From: Caulobacteraceae bacterium
GTDB lineage: Bacteria > Pseudomonadota > Alphaproteobacteria > Caulobacterales > Caulobacteraceae
Direction: 5' to 3'
Assembly (NCBI GenBank): GCA_947475875.1
Contig: CANJME010000004.1
Span: 118,647-182,646, forward strand
Length of the DNA stretch: 64,000 bases
The translations under genes were made by a program, and so were the position numbers. Within the stretch, counting starts at the first letter, position 1; every line of letters starts with the position of its first letter. The notes beneath the pieces are model-generated. The model was not told the origin of the DNA. It ran no database searches and saw only the letters and a list, made by a program, of their open reading frames with translations. Positions 8,987 to 17,580 of this stretch are shown piece after piece.

Positions 8987-9613
8987 TCAGTAAAAGGTGT
9001 TTTCAAGCGAGGAGGCGACGGCGAAACAACCCAACGTCACCCAGTCCTTCTCGATAGCGGCGACGGGATCTGAACGGCCGGCCGAAACGGTCTTGTAGAA
9101 CTCGGCCATCTGGGCCTTCTCGGCGTTGGTGGCGGGACGGCGCAGGATGCGGTCGTAGATGGTGATCGTGGTCGTATCCATCCACGCCTTGTTCGGCGCG
9201 CGCGCGGCGGCGGCCCCGGCCGGTGCTTTGAACAGCACGGCGCTGGCCGGGGTTTCGATATCCTTCATCACCCGCGAGGTGCAGGCGTGGAGGGCGACAC
9301 GGTCCATGGCGATCGGCGCGGCCAACGAGGCGTTTTCGAGCGGATCTAGGATGCGCATGTCGTAGGGCTCGACGCCGCCCAGCACGATCCTGAAGGCCTT
9401 GTCATTGCAGTCGTACTTGCCCAGTTCGACGCAGACCTGATCGCGCGGCAGTGAGAGGCCATCGGCCAGGTCGCGGACAAAGCGCTCGCCGTCCTTGAAC
9501 TTGACGCGCGGATCGGCCGACGGGGTATCGGCCGCAAAGCCGGCGCCGGCGGTGGTCAGCAGAACCGCGAGGCTCGCGGCGACGGTGAGGGATTTACGGA
9601 GCGGCATAGGCAT
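8987..9613 (-). CDS. Exported protein of unknown function (middle gene of DUF1588/DUF1501 operon)
   Basis: 208 residues with a clear signal peptide (MPMPLRKSLTV, hydrophobic core, GFAAD). Four cysteines in the mature part (CVELGKYDCND, HACTS, GCFAV) could form disulfides. The segment IYDRILRRPATNAEKAQMAEFY resembles the short RxxRRPxTxxE helix of DUF1592/DUF1595-type modules, so it may be a split-off module of the larger family; this is inference. Its first 20 nt overlap the end of the upstream haem-protein gene, which points to coupled translation. No named family was recognised. Confidence 0.75.
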   Translation of the reverse strand: MPMPLRKSLTVAASLAVLLTTAGAGFAADTPSADPRVKFKDGERFVRDLADGLSLPRDQVCVELGKYDCNDKAFRIVLGGVEPYDMRILDPLENASLAAPIAMDRVALHACTSRVMKDIETPASAVLFKAPAGAAAARAPNKAWMDTTTITIYDRILRRPATNAEKAQMAEFYKTVSAGRSDPVAAIEKDWVTLGCFAVASSLENTFY

Positions 9614-10838
9614 TGGTCAGCACCAGTTCGTGAAGCATTTTTTCGACGCGGTAGTTCGAGCCGGTGGGGCTCATCAGGCTCTTCCACAAAGATGTGTACT
9701 CGGGCTGGTCGGCGGCGGTGGGCTCACGTCCGACCAGCTGCTTCCAGTAATCGAACACCACCTTCTGGGCGAAGTCCTCGCTGTTTGAGGCCACGCGGCC
9801 CCAGTCAACCAGATCCTTGACCGGCTGGCCGAGCAGGATACCGCTCGCGGGCGCCTGCACAACCCGCTCGGAGTCGGTCTTTGTGAAGGAGTTCAGGCGA
9901 TTGGCGGCGTAGGTGCCGCCGCCCGAGATACCGTTGTAGCGCGAGAACGGATAGCTCAGTGGGTCCAGCGTCGAGTGGCAACCGGCGCAGGCCGGAGCCT
10001 GCACGCCCTTGGCGTCATAGTCGATCGGCTCGCCCTGCACCGGATGCAGGCCCTGCATCTTGGCGATGTTATGGCCGAGATAGCTCCGGTAGGCCGCCGC
10101 GGCGGTAGTGCGCGGAATGGCGGTGAACATGGTGTTGACCACGCCGAACCAATGGGTCGTCAGCATGCCGGCGCGCTTGTCGACCGGCACCAGCTGGCCC
10201 AGTGCGCCCCGCTTGGTGGCCAGCTCTTCCTCGGTCATCTTCACCAGAGTTGGCGGAGCGTCCGAGGTGCGCTTGACGTAGTAGGTCGCGGTGAGCAGTT
10301 CGCGCACGTCGCGGTCGCCGCTGTTGATGTAGCTGTAAAGGTTGTAGTCGAAGTCGTAGTCGGCCAGCGGGATCGACCCCGGACGGGTGCCCGCCTTGAT
10401 GCTGGTGGCCGGCGCGACCTTCGGATTGGCCAGGCGCCAGACGATCCCGTCGGTGCCAAGCCAGTAGGGCGACTTCAGGCAGGTGTCGAGCGCGCCAGAC
10501 AGCGACGTCTTCCACTCTTCGGACTTGCCCTTCAGGCGGGAGAAGGATGCGGCCTCTGCAGTGGTCGGCGAGCGGCCGCAGAAGTCCAGATAGACCTTGC
10601 GGAAGGCGTAGACCGGGTCGTAGCCGCAGGTGTTCCACTGCGAACCGGCAGAGGCCCGCAGGCAGTTATTCGCAGCCGCCTTGGGCTGAGGCGCCGCCGC
10701 TGCGGCAGCCGCCGCCGAGGCCGGTCCCTGCACCGTGGCCAGACCCGCGGCCACGAGCGCCGCTGCGCCCAGCACCGCGCCTCCGGCCCTCAGGGCCATG
10801 AAACCCATCTTCCGATTTGTTCGTGACGACACCGTCAT
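9594..10838 (-). CDS. Exported DUF1588-like protein with one c-type haem motif
   Basis: 414 residues. The ATG at 10838 is preferred to the longer frame (to 11003) because GGAGG lies 7 nt upstream and a signal segment follows (MTVSSRTNRK, then a hydrophobic core). The motif CAGCH at residues 284-288, continuing as STLDPLSYPFSRYNG, matches the haem-bearing module of DUF1588 proteins. An earlier stretch (YLDFCGRSPTTAEAASFSRL) resembles the small helical modules that precede it in larger relatives. The protein is shorter than planctomycete versions. It heads the operon with the Cys-rich unknown protein and the DUF1501 protein; a role in periplasmic degradation or electron transfer is speculation. 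Confidence 0.75.
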   Translation of the reverse strand: MTVSSRTNRKMGFMALRAGGAVLGAAALVAAGLATVQGPASAAAAAAAAPQPKAAANNCLRASAGSQWNTCGYDPVYAFRKVYLDFCGRSPTTAEAASFSRLKGKSEEWKTSLSGALDTCLKSPYWLGTDGIVWRLANPKVAPATSIKAGTRPGSIPLADYDFDYNLYSYINSGDRDVRELLTATYYVKRTSDAPPTLVKMTEEELATKRGALGQLVPVDKRAGMLTTHWFGVVNTMFTAIPRTTAAAAYRSYLGHNIAKMQGLHPVQGEPIDYDAKGVQAPACAGCHSTLDPLSYPFSRYNGISGGGTYAANRLNSFTKTDSERVVQAPASGILLGQPVKDLVDWGRVASNSEDFAQKVVFDYWKQLVGREPTAADQPEYTSLWKSLMSPTGSNYRVEKMLHELVLTNAYAAP

Positions 10839-11181
10839 ATGCCTGCCTCCAGGTCTTCCAATTGCTGCGTTTACGCACGCGCCCGCCAGGCGGAAAAACG
10901 CCCATCGGACCGAGGCGCTTTTAGTCTCATTGTTCCCCCCTGCGCGCAAGTGCCAAAACGTCGCCATGCGGCAAGTTTCCGTAAGGTAAATCTTTGAAAA
11001 CAAGATGAAAAAACTGTGACGGTCGGCTAGCGGCGTTAGGGGGTGCCCTCCAGGTATTTGTTGTTTATCGAGAAATTGCGTTTAACCCGGAATAGGGCCT
11101 GGCAGGCTCAAAGCCACGCGTCGTCGCATCAAAGGCATACAAAAAAATCGTGATCACAGCCGTCGATGTCGTCTTCGGCGG
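10839..11181. other. Intergenic region upstream of the DUF1588 operon
   Basis: 343 nt without a supported gene. It holds the leader and presumably the promoter of the leftward operon; an AT-richer patch around 10975-11015 is the most likely promoter area, but I could not fit convincing -35/-10 boxes. A longer open frame continues to 11003 in phase with the haem-protein gene but has no ribosome-binding site and atypical residues. Confidence 0.4.
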
Positions 11182-12519
11182 TCAAGACAGCCGTTTCAGG
11201 GCGTTGGAGAGGATCTGAACCAGCTCGTCGATGTGCTTTTCCTCGACGATCAATGGCGGTGACAGCGCGATGGTGTCGCCGGTCAACCGCGTGAGCAAGC
11301 CATTCTCGAAACAGTCGACAAAGACCTCATAACCGCGCCGCGTGGGCGCGACCTCGCGCGGATCAAGCTCGATCGCCGCCATCAGCCCGATGGTGCGGAT
11401 GTCGACCACATGCGGCAGGCCGCGCAGGGAATGGATCGCGTCTTCCCATAGCCCGGACAGGTCCTTCGCCCGGGTGAACAGCCCCTCGTCTTCGTAGATG
11501 TCCAGGGTCGCACTGGCCGCCGCGCAGGCCGCCGGATGGCCGGTGTAGGTATAGCCGTGGAAGAGATCGATCATCCCGTCCTGTCCCTGCATGAAGGCGT
11601 CGAACACCGGCCTTGAGACGAACACCGCCCCCATGGGCAAGGCGCCATTGGTAAGGCCCTTGGCGGTGGCCATGATGTCGGGTTTGACCCCAAACCAGTC
11701 GGTGGCGAAGGTCGCGCCCAGACGCCCGAAGCCGGTGATGACCTCGTCAAAGATCAGCAGGATGCCGTGGCGGTCGCAGATCGTCCGCAGGCGTTGAAGA
11801 TATCCCACCGGCGGCGGCAACACGCCGGTCGAACCCGCCACAGGCTCGACAATTACCGCCGCGATGGTGTCAGCCCCGTGCAGCGCAGCCATGCGTTCAA
11901 GATCATCGGCCAGGTCCGCCCCATGCAGCGGCTGGCCCCGCGAGAAGGCGTTCTTCGCCAGATCCTGCGTATGCCGCAGGTGATCGACCCCGTGCAGGGT
12001 CGAAAAAGCGCGGCGGTTGTTGACCATGCCGCCTACGGAAATGCCGCCGAAGCCGACGCCGTGATAGCCGCGTTCACGGCCGATCAACCGGGTGCGCGAG
12101 GGTTGGCCGGCCACACGTTGATAGGCTTGGGCGATCTTCAGCGCCGTATCGACCGACTCCGAACCGGAATTGGTGAAAAAAATGCGGTCGAGCCGGGCTT
12201 CCGGTCCGCCCGGCTGCAGCGCCGCCAGCCGTTCGGCCAGTTCGAAAACCACCGGATGGCCCATCTGCAGGGCCGGCGCGTAGTCGAGAGTTTTCAGCTG
12301 CCGCTCGACCGCCTCGGCGATCTGCCGGCGCCCGTGACCGGCATTGACGCACCAAAGGCCGGCCGTGCCGTCCAGAACAGGCCGGTCATCGTCGCTGCGG
12401 TAGTACATTCCCTCTGCCGAGACCAGCATGCGCGGCGCGGCCTTGAACTCGCGGTTGGCCGTGAACGGCATCCAGAAACTGTCCAGCGGCGGGGCGTTGG
12501 GCCTAGGGGTCGTCGTCAC
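11182..12519 (-). CDS. Class III omega-aminotransferase (beta-alanine/omega-amino acid:pyruvate type)
   Basis: 445-residue PLP-dependent aminotransferase. N-terminal DSFWMPFTANREFK and GTAGLWCVNAGHGRRQI are typical of omega-amino acid:pyruvate aminotransferases. Also visible are FFTNSGSESVDTALK, the PLP-binding IFDEVITGFGRLG, and the Schiff-base lysine in MATAKGLTNGALPMG (about residue 287). The start is GTG at 12519, with GAGGAG 7 nt upstream. Likely substrates are beta-alanine, omega-amino acids or amines with pyruvate as acceptor; the exact substrate cannot be told. It is divergent from glnE. Confidence 0.88.
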   Translation of the reverse strand: MTTTPRPNAPPLDSFWMPFTANREFKAAPRMLVSAEGMYYRSDDDRPVLDGTAGLWCVNAGHGRRQIAEAVERQLKTLDYAPALQMGHPVVFELAERLAALQPGGPEARLDRIFFTNSGSESVDTALKIAQAYQRVAGQPSRTRLIGRERGYHGVGFGGISVGGMVNNRRAFSTLHGVDHLRHTQDLAKNAFSRGQPLHGADLADDLERMAALHGADTIAAVIVEPVAGSTGVLPPPVGYLQRLRTICDRHGILLIFDEVITGFGRLGATFATDWFGVKPDIMATAKGLTNGALPMGAVFVSRPVFDAFMQGQDGMIDLFHGYTYTGHPAACAAASATLDIYEDEGLFTRAKDLSGLWEDAIHSLRGLPHVVDIRTIGLMAAIELDPREVAPTRRGYEVFVDCFENGLLTRLTGDTIALSPPLIVEEKHIDELVQILSNALKRLS

Positions 12520-12615
12520 GGGCTTGCTCCTCGAAGGCCATGATCACAGAACAATCGGCGGGCGGGAAGAACCAAAGGCGCGCGCCGAAGCGGGAATTCG
12601 CTCATACTCAGGATC

Positions 12616-15501
12616 ATGAGCCTTGGCGTCCAACTCCAACCCTGCGGGCCGGTGATTGACACCGCCGCCGCCACGCGACTGTTGGCCCAACTTGAGCCGG
12701 CGGCGAAGGCCGGAAGCTGGGAGGCCGCGCTTGAGGCCGCCTGGCCGGCGCTTGCTCCTGTCTTCGCAGCTTCGCCCTATCTTGCGGGCCTCGCCCGGCG
12801 CTATCCGGATGACCTGGCTCTGACGCTGACCTGCGAGGCGGCTGGACGGCTCGAAACGATTATCGCCGAGACCCATGCCGCTGGACTTTTGGACACTGCG
12901 GCCGGCGGGGCCCGCCTTCGACGCCTGAAAGCCTCGGCCCATCTGCTCACCGCGCTCGCCGATCTCGGAGGGGCGTGGACTCTCGATCAGGTCACCGCGG
13001 CCCTGACCCGCTTCGCCGACGCGGCCCTTCAGGCTGCGATGGTCATTGCGGCGCGAGAGCAGGTGAGGATGGGCAAGCTTCTCGCGGGCGAAGGGGCGAT
13101 CCCCGGCTACTTCTGCATCGCCATGGGAAAATACGGCGCGTTCGAGCTCAATTACTCGTCCGACATCGACTATTCGATCTTCTACGACCCTGCGGCCCTG
13201 CCGCTTGCCGAGGGCGTCGAGCCGGAAACCTTCGCCGTTCAGTTCACGCAGGAGGTCGCCCGGCTGATCGGCGAGAAGACAGGCGACGGCTACGTCTTCC
13301 GCGTCGACCTTCGCTTGCGGCCGGACCCGTCGGCCACGCCGGTGGCCGTGCCGGTCAATGCGGCGCTCGATTACTACGCCACTCTTGGGCAGAACTGGGA
13401 GCGCGCCGCCTTCATCAAGGCCCGTGCCTGCGCCGGCGATCTTGCGGCGGGTCAGGCGTTCCTGGACGAGCTTTCCCCCTTCATCTGGCGGCGCAACCTC
13501 GACTTCGCGGCCATTGAGGACATTCACTCGATCAAGCGCCAGATTCATGTCCACAAGGTCGACGAAAGCCTCGATCCGCGCGGCGCGGACCTGAAACTCG
13601 GCCGGGGCGGCATCCGCGAGATAGAGTTCTATGTGCAGACACAGCAGCTCATCCACGGCGGCCGCGATCCCGGCTTGCGTGCGAACCGCACTGTCGACGC
13701 CCTTGCGGCCTTTGCCGCCGCTGGCCATGTCGCCCCTGCAACGGCCGCCGAGCTGACCCAAAGCTACGCCCGCCTGCGCGCCCTGGAACACCGCGTGCAG
13801 ATGATCGCCGACCAGCAGACCCACAAACTGCCCACCGCCGACGCCGATCGAAAGCGCATCGCCGCCCTCTCCGGCGAGACCCGCCTGCAGTCCTTCGACG
13901 CCGGCGTCAAGAAACTGCTCACCTCGGTCAACCGGCGCTATGGCGAATTGTTCGCCGAGGACGAGGACCTCTCTTCTCGCTTCGGCAGCCTGGTTTTCAC
14001 CGGCGTCGAAGACGATCCCGAGACGCTCGCCACGCTCGCGCGGATGGGTTTTTCCGACCCGCATAAGGTCGCCGCCGCAATCCGCGCCTGGCACCACGGC
14101 CACATCGCCGCCACCCGCTCGGAGCGCGGCCGCGAACTCTTCACCAAACTTGCCCCGCGGGTTCTCGACGCCGCCCATGATTCCGGCGCGCCCGACGTCG
14201 CCTTCCTGCGCTTTTCCGAGTTTTTTTCAGGGCTCACCTCCGGCGTTCAGGTCCAGTCGCTGTTCCTCGCCCAGCCGAAACTCTTTCAGCTCGTCGTGGA
14301 CGTCCTGGCGCTCGCCCCCAATCTGGGCAATGCGCTCGCACGCAGGCCCGCCTCGCTCGACGCCCTGCTCGATCCAGGTTTCTTCGCGGCCCTGGAACCG
14401 CAAGAGATCGCCGCCGCCGTCGAGCACGCGGCCGCCCGGGCCGATGGCTTCGAAGCCACCATGGACGCTGTCCGACGTGTTCACCGGGAGCAAGCCTTCC
14501 GCATTGGCGTGCAACTGATGGGCGGGCTGGCCGCCGCTGCTGACGCGGGTCCCGCCTTCACGGCCTTGGCCGAAGCCGCGATCCGCGCGCTGGCGCCGGC
14601 GGCGCTGGCCGAAAACGAGCGTCTTGGCGGCCATATCAAGGGCGAGGTCGCCATTATTGCCCTGGGCAAGGCCGGATCGGCTGAAATGACCGCCGCGTCC
14701 GATCTTGATCTGATCGTCGTCTATAATGCGCCGGAAGGCGCGGTGTCCGACGCCAAGGGCTGGTGGGCCGAAACCTTCTACGGCCGTTTCACGCACCGGT
14801 TGATCTCGGCCTTGTCAGCGCAGACCGGGGAGGGTGGTCTCTACGAGGTCGACATGAAGCTGCGTCCGTTCGGCTCGGACGGCTCCATCGCTTCGCCCCT
14901 CTCAGGGATGGGCGACTACTACGAAAACCACGCCGAAACCTGGGAATTCATGGCGCTAACCCGCGCACGGGTCGTCTGGGCCACGTCGGATCAGATGGGC
15001 GAGACGGTCGGCCGCCTCATCGAAGGGGTGCTGCGACGGCCGCGCGATACGAAAAAGACCGCCGCAGACGTTCGCGCCATGCGCAAACTGATGGAGGAGG
15101 AGCGTGCGCCGTTCGGCCTTTGGGACCTCAAGCTCTGCAGGGGCGGCCTCGTCGACATCGAATTCGCCGCCCAGTTCCTGCAGCTGGTCGGCGCGGGACG
15201 CGGCGGTCCGCTGACGCCGCACACCGGCAGCGCGCTCGCCGCCTGCCGGGAGGCGGGGCTGGCCGACGCCATGGCGCTTCTCACCCTCGAACAGGCCTGG
15301 ACCCTGCAGCAGGATGTCACCCAGCTTCTGAAGGTCGCCATTCCCGATACGGCGGACCCTTCGAGCGAACCGGCAGGGTTGAAGGCCCTGCTCGCCCGGG
15401 CCGGCAAGGCCCGCGACTTCCGCGCCCTCGCCGCCAAGCTCAAACGCGAACGGGCGGCGGCTCGCGCCGCCTATGAGCAGGTGGTGGGTCAGGGCGCGTG
15501 A
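12616..15501 (+). CDS. glnE: Bifunctional glutamine synthetase adenylyltransferase/deadenylase GlnE
   Basis: 961-residue enzyme that adenylylates glutamine synthetase to switch it off and removes AMP to restore it, under PII control. The duplicated nucleotidyltransferase cores are both visible: AMGKYGAFELNYSSDIDYS (about residue 171) and ALGKAGSAEMTAASDLDLIV (about 682), each with the G-[KR]-x-G...SDxD pattern. A regulatory linker lies between them, and each core is followed by the GlnD-like helical domain (LKLGRGGIREIEF; DLKLCRGGLVDIEF). Full length. It stands alone between a divergent aminotransferase and a phasin. Confidence 0.96.
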   Translation: MSLGVQLQPCGPVIDTAAATRLLAQLEPAAKAGSWEAALEAAWPALAPVFAASPYLAGLARRYPDDLALTLTCEAAGRLETIIAETHAAGLLDTAAGGARLRRLKASAHLLTALADLGGAWTLDQVTAALTRFADAALQAAMVIAAREQVRMGKLLAGEGAIPGYFCIAMGKYGAFELNYSSDIDYSIFYDPAALPLAEGVEPETFAVQFTQEVARLIGEKTGDGYVFRVDLRLRPDPSATPVAVPVNAALDYYATLGQNWERAAFIKARACAGDLAAGQAFLDELSPFIWRRNLDFAAIEDIHSIKRQIHVHKVDESLDPRGADLKLGRGGIREIEFYVQTQQLIHGGRDPGLRANRTVDALAAFAAAGHVAPATAAELTQSYARLRALEHRVQMIADQQTHKLPTADADRKRIAALSGETRLQSFDAGVKKLLTSVNRRYGELFAEDEDLSSRFGSLVFTGVEDDPETLATLARMGFSDPHKVAAAIRAWHHGHIAATRSERGRELFTKLAPRVLDAAHDSGAPDVAFLRFSEFFSGLTSGVQVQSLFLAQPKLFQLVVDVLALAPNLGNALARRPASLDALLDPGFFAALEPQEIAAAVEHAAARADGFEATMDAVRRVHREQAFRIGVQLMGGLAAAADAGPAFTALAEAAIRALAPAALAENERLGGHIKGEVAIIALGKAGSAEMTAASDLDLIVVYNAPEGAVSDAKGWWAETFYGRFTHRLISALSAQTGEGGLYEVDMKLRPFGSDGSIASPLSGMGDYYENHAETWEFMALTRARVVWATSDQMGETVGRLIEGVLRRPRDTKKTAADVRAMRKLMEEERAPFGLWDLKLCRGGLVDIEFAAQFLQLVGAGRGGPLTPHTGSALAACREAGLADAMALLTLEQAWTLQQDVTQLLKVAIPDTADPSSEPAGLKALLARAGKARDFRALAAKLKRERAAARAAYEQVVGQGA

Positions 15502-15538
15502 GCGACCGCAGCATTCCATAACACCGGTCTGCGGCATA

Positions 15539-15553
15539 TTGTGCACTGCACAA
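15539..15553. promoter_or_regulatory. Perfect palindrome upstream of the phasin gene (candidate PhaR operator)
   Basis: TTGTGCA-C-TGCACAA has 7-nt arms that are exact reverse complements, and contains the TGC-N3-GCA core. PhaR, the repressor that senses polyhydroxybutyrate granules in alphaproteobacteria, is known to bind TGC/GCA-type dyads in phasin promoters. Its position about 90 nt before the phasin start fits an operator; the assignment to PhaR is inference. Confidence 0.6.
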
Positions 15554-15641
15554 TTAAACGATAGGCGTTTGGAAGGAAACCGTCTAATGACGACCCACGA
15601 ACTCTCCCACCAAGCGAACTCCCCTCGCACAAGGAAGTCCA

Positions 15642-16067
15642 ATGTCCAAAACAACCAAAACCTCGCCGTTCGCGGCTTTCCCGACCGCCGACGTCTTCAA
15701 GGACGGCATCGAAAAGTCCCTTTCGGCCGTCAACGAGATCAGCGTCCAGTCGCGCCAGAACTATGAAGCCACCGTCACCGCCGTGACCGCCGCCGCCAAG
15801 GGCGCCCAGACCCTGGGCGAACAAGCCGCCGCCTATGGCAAGAAGTCGATGGAAGACTATGCCGCGGCCGCCCAGAAGCTGGCCGCCGCCAAGTCGCCCC
15901 AGGAAGTTGTTGAGCTGCAGACCGCGTGGACGAAGTCGGCCCTCGAAACCTACATGGCCGAATTCAGCAAGGCATCGGACCTGTTCAGCGCCTCGATGCA
16001 AAGCTTCGTCGCGCCGGTTCAAGCCCGCGCCGTTGAGCTGGCCGAAAAGATCAAGACCGCGGCCTAA
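15642..16067 (+). CDS. Phasin family protein (PHB granule-associated)
   Basis: 141-residue Ala/Lys-rich helical protein of the alphaproteobacterial phasin family, which coats polyhydroxyalkanoate granules. Typical segments are SVNEISVQSRQNYEA-like (here LSAVNEISVQSRQNYEATV), SPQEVVELQTAWTKSALETYMAEFSKASDLFSA and a C-terminal amphipathic helix. The start at 15642 has AAGGA 7 nt upstream. A 15-nt palindrome sits in the promoter and a strong terminator follows, so the gene is monocistronic. No polymerase (phaC) or depolymerase gene is nearby. Confidence 0.9.
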   Translation: MSKTTKTSPFAAFPTADVFKDGIEKSLSAVNEISVQSRQNYEATVTAVTAAAKGAQTLGEQAAAYGKKSMEDYAAAAQKLAAAKSPQEVVELQTAWTKSALETYMAEFSKASDLFSASMQSFVAPVQARAVELAEKIKTAA

Positions 16068-16090
16068 GGTTTTCCGCCGGTGCGAAATGA

Positions 16091-16118
16091 AAGGCCCGGG
16101 AGTGATCCCGGGCCTTTT
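16091..16118 (+). terminator. Rho-independent terminator after the phasin gene
   Basis: AAGGCCCGGG (16091-16100) pairs perfectly with CCCGGGCCTT (16107-16116) around a 6-nt loop and ends in TTTT. It starts 23 nt after the phasin stop. Confidence 0.92.
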
Positions 16119-16478
16119 ACTTGGCGGTTTAACAGGAGGGCGGGAGGTCCATGTGAGGTTCCCCCCGCCCCGCAGCCCATTCGCCGCGCCCCCACCGCGC
16201 GACTAGCCGCGCGGTCAAGGGTCTGCGCACATTAGCCACGGTTTGGTGGCAGGGCCTTAAACTCTGCTGCGCGAAATCGTCGCGGCCAGCTCGTCTGGCG
16301 GCTCGCCGATTAAGGGCATTTTACGTGGCGGTAACGACACGCTGCGCGCGCCTGCTTGAGCGTGCTCAAGCAGCGAGCCGCAGGCGAGCGGTAGCGCAAC
16401 GAGGAATGCCCGCGACGGATTCCCGGACGCGGTTCGTTCAAACCCATGTAAAGCGTTGCGCATGAGGCGAGGTGGTGG
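16119..16478. other. Intergenic region before the ECF sigma operon
   Basis: 360 nt with no supported gene. The first 80 nt are C/G-rich low-complexity sequence. The rest must hold the promoter of the sigma factor operon; a perfect dyad at 16352-16373 is the only clear structure. I could not identify an ECF-type GGAAC/CGT promoter pair with confidence. Confidence 0.4.
16352..16373. repeat. Perfect 10-bp dyad with 2-nt loop
   Basis: CTGCTTGAGC (16352-16361) is the exact reverse complement of GCTCAAGCAG (16364-16373), with GT between. It lies about 105 nt upstream of the sigma factor start. The tiny loop suits a protein-binding site or cruciform better than an RNA terminator, and there is no T-run. 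Confidence 0.6.
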
Positions 16479-17024
16479 TTGATTATCGACCCGGACGAGG
16501 CCCTGGTGGCCGCGGTCGGCCGTGGCGAGCCAGCGGCTATCCGATCGTTCGTGGCCGCCAAATCACAGCGCATGATGGCTCTTGCCGGCCGCATGCTGGG
16601 CGACGCCGCCGAAGCCGAGGATGTGGTCCAGGAAACCTTTCTGCGGGCGTGGAAACAGGCCTCGGGCTGGCGGCCCGGGCCGGCGAAGTTCGACACCTGG
16701 ATGCACCGCGTGGCTCTCAATCTTTGCTACGACCGGCTGCGGCGAAGACGCGAGATCGCCACCGATACCCCGCCCGAGCGGGCCGACGAGAGCCCATCGG
16801 CCGACGCCGGAATGATCTCGGGCGAAACCGCCCGGCAGGTGGGCGAGGCGCTGGGGCTGCTGCCCGACCGGCAGCGCCAGGCCATCGTCCTGGTGCACTA
16901 TCAGGAGATGTCCAACATCGACGCGGCGGCGCTGATGGAGGTCAGTGTGGAGGCGCTGGAAAGCCTTCTGTCCCGGGGCAGGCGCGCCCTTCGCGCCAGC
17001 CTTGGCTATATGAGGGACGTATGA
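16479..17024 (+). CDS. ECF-family RNA polymerase sigma factor
   Basis: 181 residues with region 2 (RMLGDAAEAEDVVQETFLRAWKQASGW, then FDTWMHRVALNLCYDRLRRRRE) that opens promoters and binds the -10 element, and region 4 (ALGLLPDRQRQAIVLVHYQEMSNIDAAALMEVSVEALESLLSRGRRALR) that binds the -35 element. The best start is TTG at 16479, with GAGGTGG just upstream; no usable ATG exists near the N-terminus, and the weak codon may keep expression low. It is followed 13 nt later by a membrane protein and then a metal-sensor-like protein, which predicts control of an envelope or metal response. Confidence 0.9.
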   Translation: MIIDPDEALVAAVGRGEPAAIRSFVAAKSQRMMALAGRMLGDAAEAEDVVQETFLRAWKQASGWRPGPAKFDTWMHRVALNLCYDRLRRRREIATDTPPERADESPSADAGMISGETARQVGEALGLLPDRQRQAIVLVHYQEMSNIDAAALMEVSVEALESLLSRGRRALRASLGYMRDV

Positions 17025-17037
17025 TGGAGTTTGGGCG

Positions 17038-17580
17038 ATGAACGCCGAACGGTTTGAAGAACTGGCCTGGGCCTACGGCGGCGACATCCGCCGCTGGCCC
17101 CTGGCCGTGCAGGGCGAGGCCTTCGTTTGGCTGCAAGGCCAGGAGCGAGCGCGCGACGTGCTGGTCGAGGCTGGATCACTGGACGCCATGCTGAACGCCT
17201 CGGCGCCGATGTCGGCGAGCGGGATCCTGCGTGAACGCATCCTGGCGAGTGCGCCTAAACCGCGGCCCGCGTTCCAGCGGGGCGTGACCTGGTTCTCGGG
17301 CGCCGGTCTGGCGGCCGCTTGTGCGGCGGGCATCTTTCTCGGCGCAACCAAGGCCTCACTGTTCATGGCCCCCGCCGCGGTCTCTGTGGCCCAGGCCGGC
17401 CATAGCGCGACGCATTTGACCCCTGCGGCCGCCACCCAGGCGGTGAGCGTCAGTCCCACCAGGACCACGACCAACACCGCGGCTGAGACGGCGGGCGCCT
17501 CTGCCACAGGCGAGACCGCTGCGGCGCCTGACGTCTATTACGGCGGCGCCTGGTTCTCCGGTCTGGAGAGCGAGGGATGA
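17038..17580 (+). CDS. Probable membrane anti-sigma factor
   Basis: 180 residues. The N-terminal cytoplasmic part starts FEELAWAYGGDIRRWPLAVQGEA; an [RW]-YGGDxxRWP motif is common in proteins encoded next to alphaproteobacterial ECF sigma factors. One membrane helix follows (GAGLAAACAAGIFLGATKAS, about residues 90-110), then a Thr/Ala-rich periplasmic tail. The topology and its place directly after the sigma gene support an anti-sigma role, but it lacks a zinc-binding HxxxCxxC motif, so it is not the ZAS type. The stop overlaps the next start as ATGA. Confidence 0.7.
   Translation: MNAERFEELAWAYGGDIRRWPLAVQGEAFVWLQGQERARDVLVEAGSLDAMLNASAPMSASGILRERILASAPKPRPAFQRGVTWFSGAGLAAACAAGIFLGATKASLFMAPAAVSVAQAGHSATHLTPAAATQAVSVSPTRTTTNTAAETAGASATGETAAAPDVYYGGAWFSGLESEG

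Noticed and set aside
12544..14178. 544-codon minus-strand frame
   Set aside because: Antisense to glnE; no ribosome-binding site or family motif.
15588..15766. Short plus-strand ORF overlapping the phasin start
   Set aside because: It runs through the phasin ribosome-binding site and continues out of frame over the phasin gene; the product is Arg/Gln-rich with no sign of conservation.
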